A DNA stretch of 64,000 nt from Polymorphum gilvum SL003B-26A1 (lineage in GTDB: Bacteria; Pseudomonadota; Alphaproteobacteria; Rhizobiales; Stappiaceae): contig NC_015259.1 of NCBI RefSeq assembly GCF_000192745.1, forward strand, positions 945,001-1,009,000. Reading direction: 5' to 3'. Position 1 is the stretch's first letter. Each line of letters begins with the position of its first letter. Shown here piece by piece: positions 8,744 through 16,774 of this stretch. Position numbers and translations under genes: made by a program. The notes beneath the pieces were generated by a model. The model was given only the letters and a program-made list of their open reading frames with translations, was not told the origin of the DNA and made no database searches.

Positions 8744-10612
8744 CTATTTGGCGGGAGCGCCCGCGAGGGCTTCGGCGCCGGCCTGGAACTGAAGCCGCGC
8801 CAGCTTGGCATAGAGGCCACCGGCGGCGACAAGGTCGTCGTGGCGACCCGACTCGACGATACGTCCCTCGTTCATCACGACGATACGGTCGGCCTTCAGC
8901 ACGGTGGCCAGCCTGTGGGCGATGACGAGCGTGGTTCGGCCGGCCATGAGCCGCTCCAGCGCCATTTGCACCAGCGTTTCGCTCTCGGCGTCGAGGGCAC
9001 TCGTGGCCTCGTCGAGCAGCAGCACCGGAGCGTCCTTGAGAATCGCACGGGCGATCGCGATCCGCTGTCTCTGCCCCCCGGACAAGGTGATGCCGCGTTC
9101 TCCGATCGCCGTGTCATAGCCGTTCGGCATCGCGGTGATGAAGTCGCCGGCGAGGGCTGCCTCGGCCGCCTTGCGTATTTCCGCCGGACTGGCTTCGGGG
9201 CGGCCGTAGGCGATGTTTTCGGCGGCACTGGCCCCGAAGATCATGGTGTCCTGGGGGACGAGCGCGATGCGACGGCGGACGTCTTCGGGCTCGGCCGCGC
9301 GCAGGTCGATCTCGTCGAGCCGCACCGTGCCCTTGGTCGGATCGTAGAACCGCATCAGCAGATGGAACAGCGTCGACTTTCCGGCCCCCGAGGGGCCGAC
9401 GACGGCGACCGTCTCTCCGGGCGCGACGGCGAGATCGATGTCGTGCAGGACGGGCATCGCGCCGCTGCCGCGATAGGCAAAGGAAACGCCCTCGAAGGCG
9501 ATTGCGCCGCGCGGAGGTTCGGGAAGGAGGATCGGATCCCTGGGGGGCTGGATTTCCGGCTCGATGCGCAGGATTTCACTCAGCCGCTCGGCCGCACCCG
9601 CTGCCTGGGAGATCTCGCCCCAGACCTGCGAAAGCTCGCCGAGGGCGCCTGCCGCCAGGATCGAGTAAAGCAGGAACTGGCCGAGTTCTCCGCCGGTCAT
9701 CCGTCCGGCGAAGACATCGGCCGCGCCGATCCAGAGCACGGCGACGACGCTGGAGGCGATGATAAAGATGGCGAAGCCGGTCAGGACGGCTCGGGCTGCC
9801 GTTGCGGTGCGGGCGGCCGTGAAGGCGGTTTCGACAGACTGGCCGAAGCGGCGGGCGGCGAAGCGTTCGCTCGTGAAAGCCTGGAGCGTGCGGACGGCGC
9901 CGAGCATCTCCGCGGCGAAGGCCGATGCTGCTGCAAGAGTGTCCTGGGCTGTGCGCGAGCGGCGGCGGACGGCTCGACCGAAGCCGATCAGCGGCAGGAC
10001 GATGATCGGAATGGCCGCCAGGACGATGACCGACAGCCGCGGACTGGTGACGATCATCAATGTCACCGCGCCGACGAACATGACCAGATTGCGCATGGCG
10101 ATGGACGCGCTGGCGCCGAAGGCGGACTTGATCTGGGTGGTGTCGGCGGTCAGCCGCGACAGGATCTCGCCCGATTTCGCGGTGTCGAAGAACGCGGGAC
10201 TGAGGCGTGTGAGATGCGCGAACACGTCCGTGCGGACATCGCTGACAATGCGTTCGCCGATCCACATGACGAGGTAGTAGCGCGTGGCGCTGGCCAGCGC
10301 GAGGGCGGCCGCTACGCCGATCAGCATGAGGAAATAATTGTTGATGAGGGCGGGATCGTCGGCGCCGAAGCCACTGTCGATCATGCGTCGCACCGCGATC
10401 GGCAGCACCAGCGTCACGCAGGCGGCGGCCAGCAGGGCGAGCAGCGCGCCGGCAACCATCGCCTTGTAGCGCGCCAGGTAGGGAAGGAGCTGGCGCAGGG
10501 GACGAAGGGACCGCCGTTCGGCGGCTTCGCCTCCTGTCGGGGCGCCGGATCGGTTTCGGGCCAAAACGCGGATCTCCAGATGGTTCCTCTTGCTGCCTTC
10601 CACTTGGAACAA
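8744..10612 (-). CDS. ABC exporter, fused permease and ATP-binding protein (MsbA/LmrA type)
   Basis: A half-transporter with an N-terminal six-helix type-IV exporter domain (about 45-325) and a C-terminal nucleotide-binding domain: Walker A GPSGAGKS (406-413), Q-loop Gln454, signature LSGGQ (510-514), Walker B VLLLDE (530-535), H-loop His566. It would work as a homodimer exporting a lipid, drug or peptide. The frame opens with TTG at 10612; a TTG at 10564 has a better GGAG signal, so the first about 16 residues are doubtful. The convergent SDR gene ends 17 bases away. Substrate is not evident from context. Confidence 0.9.
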   Translation of the reverse strand: MFQVEGSKRNHLEIRVLARNRSGAPTGGEAAERRSLRPLRQLLPYLARYKAMVAGALLALLAAACVTLVLPIAVRRMIDSGFGADDPALINNYFLMLIGVAAALALASATRYYLVMWIGERIVSDVRTDVFAHLTRLSPAFFDTAKSGEILSRLTADTTQIKSAFGASASIAMRNLVMFVGAVTLMIVTSPRLSVIVLAAIPIIVLPLIGFGRAVRRRSRTAQDTLAAASAFAAEMLGAVRTLQAFTSERFAARRFGQSVETAFTAARTATAARAVLTGFAIFIIASSVVAVLWIGAADVFAGRMTGGELGQFLLYSILAAGALGELSQVWGEISQAAGAAERLSEILRIEPEIQPPRDPILLPEPPRGAIAFEGVSFAYRGSGAMPVLHDIDLAVAPGETVAVVGPSGAGKSTLFHLLMRFYDPTKGTVRLDEIDLRAAEPEDVRRRIALVPQDTMIFGASAAENIAYGRPEASPAEIRKAAEAALAGDFITAMPNGYDTAIGERGITLSGGQRQRIAIARAILKDAPVLLLDEATSALDAESETLVQMALERLMAGRTTLVIAHRLATVLKADRIVVMNEGRIVESGRHDDLVAAGGLYAKLARLQFQAGAEALAGAPAK

Positions 10613-10663
10613 CCGGGCGCCGATTCCAAGAAGAAAAATGCCGGCGCCGGCCGGTCCGGCAGC

Positions 10664-10693
10664 CTTGTTTTGACGGCCGTCTTGGGGTATAGC
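10664..10693 (+). promoter_or_regulatory. Probable sigma-70 promoter of rpmE
   Basis: CTTGTTT at 10664-10670 and TATAGC at 10688-10693 are spaced as -35 and -10 elements (17 bases between TTGTTT and TATAGC). The predicted start is about 115 bases before rpmE. Confidence 0.45.
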
Positions 10694-10813
10694 AGCGCCT
10701 CATGTTTCCAGGGGCTGCGTCCGCTTTCGGTACGCTGGCCCGTTTTCTGATACATGCACCGCGCTGGCAGGCCCGTGCCGACGGGCTGCGGAAGGTGCTG
10801 GAAAGGACCGGCG

Positions 10814-11038
10814 ATGAAAAAGGATATCCATCCCGACTACCACACCATCAAGGTCGTAATGACCGATGGCACCGAGTATTTTACCCGCTCGACCTATGGG
10901 TCGGAGGGGGATACCCTGCAGCTGGACATCGATCCGAATTCGCACCCGGCCTGGACCGGCGGCGACCGCCAGTTGATGGACCGCGGCGGGCGCGTGTCCC
11001 GGTTCAAGAACAAGTACGCGGGTTTCCTGGGGTCGTAA
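10814..11038 (+). CDS. rpmE: 50S ribosomal protein L31, zinc-free type
   Basis: The 74-residue product starts [12 protein letters not shown] and carries the L31 core HPAWTGG and [11 protein letters not shown]. It contains no cysteine, so it belongs to the C-minus (zinc-independent) form usual in alphaproteobacteria, in contrast to the CxxC form of E. coli RpmE. The start at 10814 has GAAAGGA upstream; the open frame before it has none. It is followed directly by a strong terminator, so it is a monocistronic unit. Confidence 0.96.
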   Translation: MKKDIHPDYHTIKVVMTDGTEYFTRSTYGSEGDTLQLDIDPNSHPAWTGGDRQLMDRGGRVSRFKNKYAGFLGS

Positions 11039-11057
11039 GGCCGCCAGATTGCGCGGA

Positions 11058-11086
11058 TAAAAACCCGGCCTCGTGCCGGGTTTTTT
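11058..11086. terminator. Terminator of rpmE, usable in both directions
   Basis: 9-bp stem AAACCCGGC/GCCGGGTTT (11061-11069 with 11075-11083) followed by six T. The A-run on the left gives a U-tract for the convergent rcdA transcript as well. Confidence 0.9.
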
Positions 11087-11124
11087 GTTGGCAGAGGAGG
11101 GAATCAGGCGGAAGGAAGGGCTTT

Positions 11125-11670
11125 TCAGCCCGCTCTGCCGAAGGCCGCGTAGAGCTGGTTCAGTTGCGACGCGACCGGATTTTCCATAGTGTTTTCAACT
11201 GCTTCTGCGGTGTCGTCGGGTTTCGGATAGAGCATGGCGTCGAGATGGCGGATGCGCTCCTGAAGACGGATCGACCGGTGGATAAGATCCTGCAGGTGTT
11301 CGGGCAGGTCATTCCATGCCGAGCCGCCTGTGGCGCTGCTGAGCTTGTCGAGCCGGACCTTGTTCTTCTCGCTGCCGGCCTGCTCGACGGTCATTTCTCC
11401 CTCATTGACGGCGCGCTGCAGCAGCAGCCAGGACGCTAGCTGCATCAGCCGGGTGGTCAGGCGCATCGATTCCGTCGCATAGGCGAGCGACGCCGGCCGC
11501 GGCAGCCGCTTGGATTGCGAGCGGCCCTCGCCGTCGAGGTAAGTTGCTGTTTCCTCAACCAAACCCATGCCTTCCTGGAACAGGGCCTGGAACTTCTGCG
11601 AGGCAGCCAAACGGTCCGCGAAGCTGACCATCTCGGGCGACGTGCTGCGCTTCCTGGAATCGTCCGTCAT
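11125..11670 (-). CDS. rcdA: DUF1465 protein, RcdA-like regulator of CtrA degradation
   Basis: A 181-residue, mostly helical protein with the DUF1465 pattern (SFADRLAASQKFQALFQEGM, LAYATESMRLTTRLMQLASWLL, DAMLYPKP). In Caulobacter the RcdA member of this family is an adaptor that helps deliver the response regulator CtrA and other substrates to ClpXP during the cell cycle. That role is known for the family and inferred here. The extended tail after the DUF1465 core is typical. The gene stands alone, convergent with rpmE; CtrA-type boxes elsewhere in the window fit an active CtrA circuit. Confidence 0.82.
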   Translation of the reverse strand: MTDDSRKRSTSPEMVSFADRLAASQKFQALFQEGMGLVEETATYLDGEGRSQSKRLPRPASLAYATESMRLTTRLMQLASWLLLQRAVNEGEMTVEQAGSEKNKVRLDKLSSATGGSAWNDLPEHLQDLIHRSIRLQERIRHLDAMLYPKPDDTAEAVENTMENPVASQLNQLYAAFGRAG

Positions 11671-11846
11671 GGGTCGTTACGCCTTCTACCTGAAACCCGG
11701 TCCCGCGCCGGGACCCTTATCCACCGGCGTCCGATTTCGGGACACCGCGTGACGCTCGGGTCCTACGGAGCAACTGCCGTGCCACTCGCCCAAAAATGCG
11801 GTCCGGCGTCGCGGAACGGGGTTAACCCTACTATGGCGGGATGACG

Positions 11847-11874
11847 AAAAAAAGAGCCGCGGAACCCGCGGCTC
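11847..11874 (-). terminator. Rho-independent terminator (minus strand)
   Basis: Perfect 9-bp stem GAGCCGCGG/CCGCGGCTC (11854-11862 with 11866-11874) with a three-base loop, followed on the minus strand by seven U (A-run 11847-11853). The nearest upstream gene on this strand is the DUF1192 gene, 178 bases away. Confidence 0.9.
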
Positions 11875-11943
11875 GAAGTCATTAACAGGGAGGCGTCAAA
11901 CAGAGTGGACAGGAGCCACTCGAAATCCAGATGACTGGACGTT
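11847..11943 (-). ncRNA. Candidate small RNA ending in a strong terminator
   Basis: Read on the minus strand, this region would form a small hairpin CCAG-TCAT-CTGG, a second hairpin GAGTGG...CCACTC, a single-stranded CGCCUCCCUG segment with an anti-Shine-Dalgarno CCUCC core, and then the terminator. This is the architecture of many alphaproteobacterial trans-acting regulators. The 5' end is guessed from a weak promoter-like TTCTTG-N17-TAACTA. The alternative is that it is just the 3' UTR of the DUF1192 gene. Confidence 0.35.
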
Positions 11944-12051
11944 TTAGTTATCAATCAGAAAGCTTAACAAGAAGTAAACGACTAAACTTTTACCGATTCG
12001 AGTGACTCGAATTGGATCATCACATATCTGTTATCGTAAACATTGTGATAA

Positions 12052-12258
12052 TTACGCAGATCCGTTCGTGAAGAGCGCGTCGGCGGCCGCTCTGACGGAT
12101 CTCCTTTTCGTCAGTTCAGCCCTTGTCCGCTCGATCTCTGCCTCAAGTTTCTCAATTCTTTCAGCAAGTTCTGTCTCCGACAGGGCGTCTAGCTCCTGGC
12201 CTGCGAATACTGTCCCGACCGCCTTGGCCGTTCGTCCCCGTGTCTCGAAATCGTCCAT
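12052..12258 (-). CDS. DUF1192 family small protein
   Basis: A 68-residue protein starting MDDFETRGRT, with a central charged coiled coil (about 22-54, LSETELAERIEKLEAEIERTRAEL) and a basic tail. It fits the DUF1192 family of short alphaproteobacterial proteins with no known function. AGGAGG lies a few bases upstream of the ATG at 12258, which sets the start against a much longer but unsupported open frame. It is divergent from the quinone oxidoreductase gene (220 bases), an arrangement that suggests shared control. Confidence 0.8.
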   Translation of the reverse strand: MDDFETRGRTAKAVGTVFAGQELDALSETELAERIEKLEAEIERTRAELTKRRSVRAAADALFTNGSA

Positions 12259-12478
12259 CAAGGCCTCCTGAACCTGTCCTACTTGTCTCCGGAGACCGGC
12301 CGGAGACCCGCCGGAGCGCTGCCGGAAGAGCGCGACACCTGCGCCTTGACTCGGTACGCCTAGCGTTTCCGGTTCAGGATAGCCCAAGAGCCCCGAATTG
12401 CCAGCCGCGGACGGGCGCGGTACATGACAGGCCGCACCGTCGAACGACGGCACCACCGTCCGATCCGAGGAGGCCCCG

Positions 12479-13480
12479 ATGAGCGAACTGCCGAGCATGA
12501 TGACTGCCATCGCGATCACCGCCCCCGGAGGGCCGGACGTTCTGGCACCGGAGCAGAGGCATGTGCCGGTGCCGCTCGGCCGCGAGATCCTGATCAAGGT
12601 CGCGGCTGCCGGGGTGAACCGGCCGGACGTGCTGCAGCGCATGGGCGCCTATCCGCCGCCGAAGGACGCTTCCGACCTGCCCGGGCTGGAGGTCGCCGGG
12701 ACGGTGGCGGCGGTCGGCACGCAGGTCACCGCCTTCGCGGTCGGCGACCGGGTGACGGCGCTGGTGCCGGGCGGCGGCTATGCGGAATACTGCAAGGTGC
12801 ACGAGAGCCATGCGCTGCCGGTGCCGGCGGGCTTCACGATGGAGGAGGCTGCCGCCGTGCCGGAGACGTTCTTCACCGTGTGGAGCAACGTGTTCGACCG
12901 GGTCGGGCTGAGGGCCGGAGAACGGTTCCTGGTCCATGGCGGCACGTCGGGCATCGGCACGACGGCGATCCAGCTCGCCAAGGCGTTCGGCGCCAAGGTC
13001 TATACCACCGTCGGCTCGGCGGAAAAACTCGACGCGGTGAGGGCGCTCGGCGCCGACGTGGCGATCGACTACAACAAGCAGGACTTCGTCGCCGAGATCC
13101 TGGCCGAGACCGGCGGCGAGGGCGTGCACGTCATCCTCGACATGGTCGGCGGCGATTATGTCGAGAAGAACTGGAAGGTGGCCGCGGTGGAGGGGCGCAT
13201 CTGCCAGATCGCAACGCTCAACGGCATCTCTGAAAACGTCAATTTCTCCCGCCTGATGCAGAAGCGCCTGATCCATACCGGCTCGACGCTGCGGCCGCGC
13301 GACACGGCATTCAAGGCGGCGATCGCCGCCGCGTTGAAAGACAAGGTCTGGCCCCTGCTGGAGGCCGGCACCGTCAGGCCGGTGATGGATTCGACTTTCC
13401 CGCTGGCGAAGGCGGCGGATGCGCACCGGCGCATGGAAAGTTCCGGCCACATCGGCAAGATCGTGCTGACGGTCGATTAA
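12479..13480 (+). CDS. NAD(P)H-quinone oxidoreductase, zinc-independent MDR family
   Basis: A 333-residue medium-chain reductase of the QOR/PIG3 type that would reduce quinones or similar enones with NADPH. Visible are the GroES-like N-terminal half with AAGVNRPDVLQRMGAYPPP (43-61), the Rossmann loop GGTSGIGTTAIQLAK (154-168) and no zinc-binding cysteine/histidine set, as expected for QOR. GAGGAGG is well placed before the ATG. It is not linked to a pathway by its neighbours. Confidence 0.92.
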   Translation: MSELPSMMTAIAITAPGGPDVLAPEQRHVPVPLGREILIKVAAAGVNRPDVLQRMGAYPPPKDASDLPGLEVAGTVAAVGTQVTAFAVGDRVTALVPGGGYAEYCKVHESHALPVPAGFTMEEAAAVPETFFTVWSNVFDRVGLRAGERFLVHGGTSGIGTTAIQLAKAFGAKVYTTVGSAEKLDAVRALGADVAIDYNKQDFVAEILAETGGEGVHVILDMVGGDYVEKNWKVAAVEGRICQIATLNGISENVNFSRLMQKRLIHTGSTLRPRDTAFKAAIAAALKDKVWPLLEAGTVRPVMDSTFPLAKAADAHRRMESSGHIGKIVLTVD

Positions 13481-13666
13481 GCTCCGATTGGGGCGCGGGA
13501 GGGTCGCCGAAGCCGCAGACACGCGGAAAACCTGTGCCGTCGCGACGCGCAGCAATTGCGTTTCGCGCCGTTGATGCCTATATTCGGGTCAATCTCCCAT
13601 CAAATCGATTGGAATGTTGCTTTTTCGCCCTGCCGGGCGAGGAAGCCCACAGGAGGATTACACCCG

Positions 13667-14392
13667 ATGGCCAACACGCCCCTCATGCCGAAGGCCACCG
13701 CCGTCTGGCTCGTCGACAACACGGCCCTGAGCTTCACCCAGATCGCGGCCTTCTGCAAACTCCATCCCCTCGAAGTCAAGGCGATCGCCGACGGCGAGGC
13801 GGCCCAGGGCATCAAGGGCCTCGACCCTGTGCTGACCGGCCAGCTCACCCGCGAAGAGATCGAGAAGGGCCAGCGCGACCCGAACTACCATCTCAAGCTC
13901 CAGGGCTCGAAGGTGGTGGTGCCGGAGAGCAAGCGCCGCGGCCCGCGCTACACGCCTGTGTCGCGCCGCCAGGACCGGCCGAATGCGATCCTGTGGCTGG
14001 TGCGCAACCATCCCGAACTGAAGGATGCGCAGATCATGCGCCTGGTCGGCACGACCAAGCCGACGATCCAGGCGATCCGCGAGCGCACGCACTGGAATTC
14101 GGCCAACCTGACGCCGTCCGATCCGGTCACCCTCGGCCTGTGCAGCCAGATCGAACTGGACATGGAGGTCGAGAAGGCGGCCAAGAACGCTCCGCCGCGG
14201 CCGGAGCCGGAGTACGCCGAGACCCTGGTGCCGGTCGAGGAGTCGACCAGCGAGGAGGCGATCGCCGCCGCCTTCACCATGGACCGCCGGCCGCGCGAGG
14301 AAGAGGAGGCGATCGACGCCGACGCGGTGTTCGCCAAGCTCAACTCGCTCAAGAAGTCGAAGCGGGACGAGGACGACGACCACCGGCTCTGA
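13667..14392 (+). CDS. trcR: TrcR/DUF1013 cell-cycle transcriptional regulator
   Basis: A 241-residue soluble protein starting MANTPLMPKATAVWLVDNTA, the strongly conserved DUF1013 beginning, with a second conserved block NAILWLVRNHPELKDAQIMR followed by TTKPTIQAIRERTHW, which looks like a helix-turn-helix. Family members are named TrcR and act with RNA polymerase in alphaproteobacterial cell-cycle control. The C-terminal third is acidic and low in complexity. AGGAGG lies ten bases before the chosen ATG, and the extra upstream residues of the frame are not conserved-looking. It is probably monocistronic. Confidence 0.87.
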   Translation: MANTPLMPKATAVWLVDNTALSFTQIAAFCKLHPLEVKAIADGEAAQGIKGLDPVLTGQLTREEIEKGQRDPNYHLKLQGSKVVVPESKRRGPRYTPVSRRQDRPNAILWLVRNHPELKDAQIMRLVGTTKPTIQAIRERTHWNSANLTPSDPVTLGLCSQIELDMEVEKAAKNAPPRPEPEYAETLVPVEESTSEEAIAAAFTMDRRPREEEEAIDADAVFAKLNSLKKSKRDEDDDHRL

Positions 14393-14957
14393 ACGGGCGA
14401 CCGTCGAGCGGACCAGCCGCCGGATACCGTCCGGCGGCCGAGGGCCGACAAAGCTCCAAACGCGTCATCCCGCACGCAGCGAAGCGCAGATACGGGATCG
14501 GCGAGCCGGGGCCTCCCGGTCTCCGTCTTGACATCATCGACACCGTGGCTCTCCGGTTCCGGCTCGCGCTCCGCTTGGCCGGAATGACAGCGGAGAAGCT
14601 GCGGGTGTGTCGACACGCTGAGCTGCCGGACGCGTCCGGCGGCTTTTTCGTGCCCGCCCCTGTCCGGCATCCCGCATGGCGTGGCGGCATCGCGAACCGG
14701 AAGCAACGGAGACAGGGTTGCCGAATTGTCACGCCTTCGCGCGACGATTCGGCACCCCTCGCGCTGACGCGTGACCCGCCGCGCCACGGCGAATCCGTGT
14801 CCGCGCAAGGTTGCGCGGGCAGAAAGGAAGGGTCCGCCCCACTTCTGCCGCAATGCGCTGACGGGTCTCGTGGACCAGACCGTCATTGGCAGCGGCGAGT
14901 GTCCGCATGCGAAGCGGAACGACGGCAAACCGGGCGAGGAAGCGAGCAGAGCCGGCG
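14393..14957. other. 565-base intergenic region with a REP-like element
   Basis: No supportable gene is seen; open frames on the minus strand here have no ribosome site and translate the repeat. The left part (14464-14588) has the form of a dispersed palindromic repeat; the rest holds the promoter of the antiporter gene, which I cannot pinpoint. Confidence 0.6.
14464..14588. repeat. REP/mosaic-like dispersed repeat element
   Basis: The element starts GTCATCCCGC and ends CCGGAATGAC, near-perfect inverted ends, with internal GCGAAGCG and CGCTCCGCTTGGCC blocks that are inversely related. This is the style of noncoding palindromic repeats scattered in intergenic regions of many Hyphomicrobiales genomes. 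Only one copy is in the window, so repetition is not proven here. Confidence 0.5.
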
Positions 14958-16766
14958 ATGCTAGACTTGATCTTTCCGGTCTTCCTCATCGGCTCCGGTC
15001 TCGTCCTTGCCTCGGTTATGACCAGTGCCCTGGCGTTCCGCTATGGCGCCCCCTTGCTGCTGGTGTTCCTGTCGATCGGCCTGCTCGCAGGCGAGGACGG
15101 GCTCGGCATCCGGTACGACGATGCCAACTCCGCCTATCTGATCGGCAGTCTCGCGCTCGCAGTCATCCTGTTCGATTCCGGCTTCGACACCAAGCTGCGC
15201 TCGTTCCGCCAGGCGGCCGCCCCGGCGGTGACGCTGGCGACGCTCGGCGTGCTGCTGACAGCGGCACTGGTCGGCGTCTTCGCCCATTTCATCTTCGGCC
15301 TGCCCAGGCTGGAGGCGTTCCTGCTCGGCGCGATCGTCGGATCGACCGATGCGGCCGCCGTGTTCTTCCTGCTGCGGGTGGGCGGCATCACGCTCCGCGA
15401 CCAGGTGCGGTCCACCCTCGAGGTGGAATCGGGTTCGAACGACCCGATGGCGATCTTCCTGACGGTCGTGCTGCTGGAACTGATCCTTGCCGGGGAGGCC
15501 GCGGCGGCGAAGGTCTGGCAGGACCTGGCCGCAGGCTTCGCGATCCAGATGGGCATCGGCGCCGTCATGGGATTTGCCGGCGGCTACGCCCTCGTCGCCG
15601 CCGCGAAGCGGATCACGCTCGAAGGGGCGCTCTATCCGATCGGCGTGCTGTCGGCGGCGGTGTGCCTGTTCGGCTTCGTCGGCATGGTGGGCGGCAGCGG
15701 CTTCCTGGCGGTCTATGTCGCCGGGCTTGTCGCCGGCAACAGCGGCATCACCGGCTACATGGGCCTGCGCCGCTTCCTGGAAGGCCTGACCTGGATGGCG
15801 CAGATCGCCATGTTCCTTACCCTCGGCCTGCTGGCAACGCCGTCGCAGTTCCTCGACATCGCACTGCCGGCCGTCGCGCTCGCGGTCGCGCTGACGCTCT
15901 TCTGCCGGCCGATGGCGGTCTGGCTCTGCCTGCTGCCGTTCGGTTACCAGCGCAACGAGACGGCGTTCATCGCGTGGGTCGGCTTGCGCGGCGCGGTGTC
16001 GATCCTGCTCGGCATCATCCCGCTCGCTGCCGGTCTGCCGGACGGCCAGCTGCTGTTCAACATCGCCTATATCATTGTGCTGACGTCGCTGCTGCTGCAG
16101 GGCTGGACGATCCGGCCGATGGCCCGCTGGCTCGGTCTGATCGTGCCGGTGCGGATCGGGCCGGTGGAGCGCGTCGGTCTCGAACTGCCCGGTCGGGCGG
16201 ACCACGAGCTGATCGTCTATCGCGTGGTGCGCGAAAGCCCGGTGCTGCTCGGCGAACGCCTGCCGCGCTGGGCCCGGCCGTCGCTCGTGGTGCGCGACGG
16301 TCGGTCCATGCGCTACCAGTATGCCGGTCGGCTGCAGGAGGACGATCTCGTCTACATGTTCGTCGCGCCCCAGTACATCCACCTGCTCGACCGGCTGTTC
16401 GCCAGCCCCGCCAAACTGACCGTCGACGACGCCGACTTCTTCGGGAAGTTTGTCCTCGATCCGCGCCAGCCGCTGATCGACCTGATCAACGCCTACGGCC
16501 TGCGCTCCATCCCGGACCGGCACCTGGACCAGAGCATCGCGGACTTCATGCTGCAGCGACTGGGCGGTACGGCGGAGGTTGGCGACCGTGTCACCTGCGG
16601 CGAGGTCGACCTGATCGTGCGCGACGTCACCGGCGCCGGCGAGATCGACCGGGTGGGCCTGTCCTTCGCGCAGGAGGAAGGGCCTTCACGGCTGCCGCTG
16701 TTCCTGAGCGGCAAGGAGATCCGGGTGTGGCTGCGAGAACGGCTGGCCCGAGGCCGCAAAACGTAG
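14958..16766 (+). CDS. cvrA: Potassium/proton antiporter, CvrA (NhaP2) type
   Basis: A 602-residue CPA1-family cation/proton antiporter of the inner membrane. Residues 1 to about 400 form some 12-13 helices, including GSTDAAAVFFLL with the ion-binding Asp and the EVESGSNDPMAIFLT segment typical of NhaP2/CvrA. The rest is a cytoplasmic tail with a TrkA-C/RCK-like region (about 415-505) and a CorC_HlyC-like end, as in CvrA. Start MLDLIFPVFL at 14958 chosen because the 24 residues before it are basic and unlike the family. It helps keep potassium and volume balance. Confidence 0.9.
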   Translation: MLDLIFPVFLIGSGLVLASVMTSALAFRYGAPLLLVFLSIGLLAGEDGLGIRYDDANSAYLIGSLALAVILFDSGFDTKLRSFRQAAAPAVTLATLGVLLTAALVGVFAHFIFGLPRLEAFLLGAIVGSTDAAAVFFLLRVGGITLRDQVRSTLEVESGSNDPMAIFLTVVLLELILAGEAAAAKVWQDLAAGFAIQMGIGAVMGFAGGYALVAAAKRITLEGALYPIGVLSAAVCLFGFVGMVGGSGFLAVYVAGLVAGNSGITGYMGLRRFLEGLTWMAQIAMFLTLGLLATPSQFLDIALPAVALAVALTLFCRPMAVWLCLLPFGYQRNETAFIAWVGLRGAVSILLGIIPLAAGLPDGQLLFNIAYIIVLTSLLLQGWTIRPMARWLGLIVPVRIGPVERVGLELPGRADHELIVYRVVRESPVLLGERLPRWARPSLVVRDGRSMRYQYAGRLQEDDLVYMFVAPQYIHLLDRLFASPAKLTVDDADFFGKFVLDPRQPLIDLINAYGLRSIPDRHLDQSIADFMLQRLGGTAEVGDRVTCGEVDLIVRDVTGAGEIDRVGLSFAQEEGPSRLPLFLSGKEIRVWLRERLARGRKT

Positions 16767-16774
16767 CGCTGCGC

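Larger units (their letters stand above)
11671..12051. other. 381-base gene-free region with terminator, dyads and probable small RNA
   Basis: No credible protein gene is seen. From left to right it holds the rcdA promoter region, a strong minus-strand terminator (11847-11874), a candidate small RNA, an imperfect CtrA box at 11964-11978 (TTAA-N7-TAAA), and a 7-bp dyad ATTCGAG-TGA-CTCGAAT at 11996-12012 that contains two GANTC methylation sites. Confidence 0.6.

Noticed and set aside
8288-10750. An 820-codon open frame opposite the ABC exporter
   Set aside because: Antisense shadow of the exporter, whose ATPase motifs are complete on the other strand.
11763-11954. A 63-codon minus-strand frame in the gene-free region
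   Set aside because: It crosses a strong terminator, has no ribosome site and no family resemblance; a small RNA explains the region better.
12017-12050. CRP/FNR-like site ATCACA...TGTGAT upstream of the DUF1192 terminator region
   Set aside because: The half-sites are too far apart (about 18 bases) for a CRP-family dimer and lie downstream of the gene.
14349-14928. Minus-strand frames in the trcR-cvrA gap
   Set aside because: They translate the REP-like repeat and lack ribosome sites.
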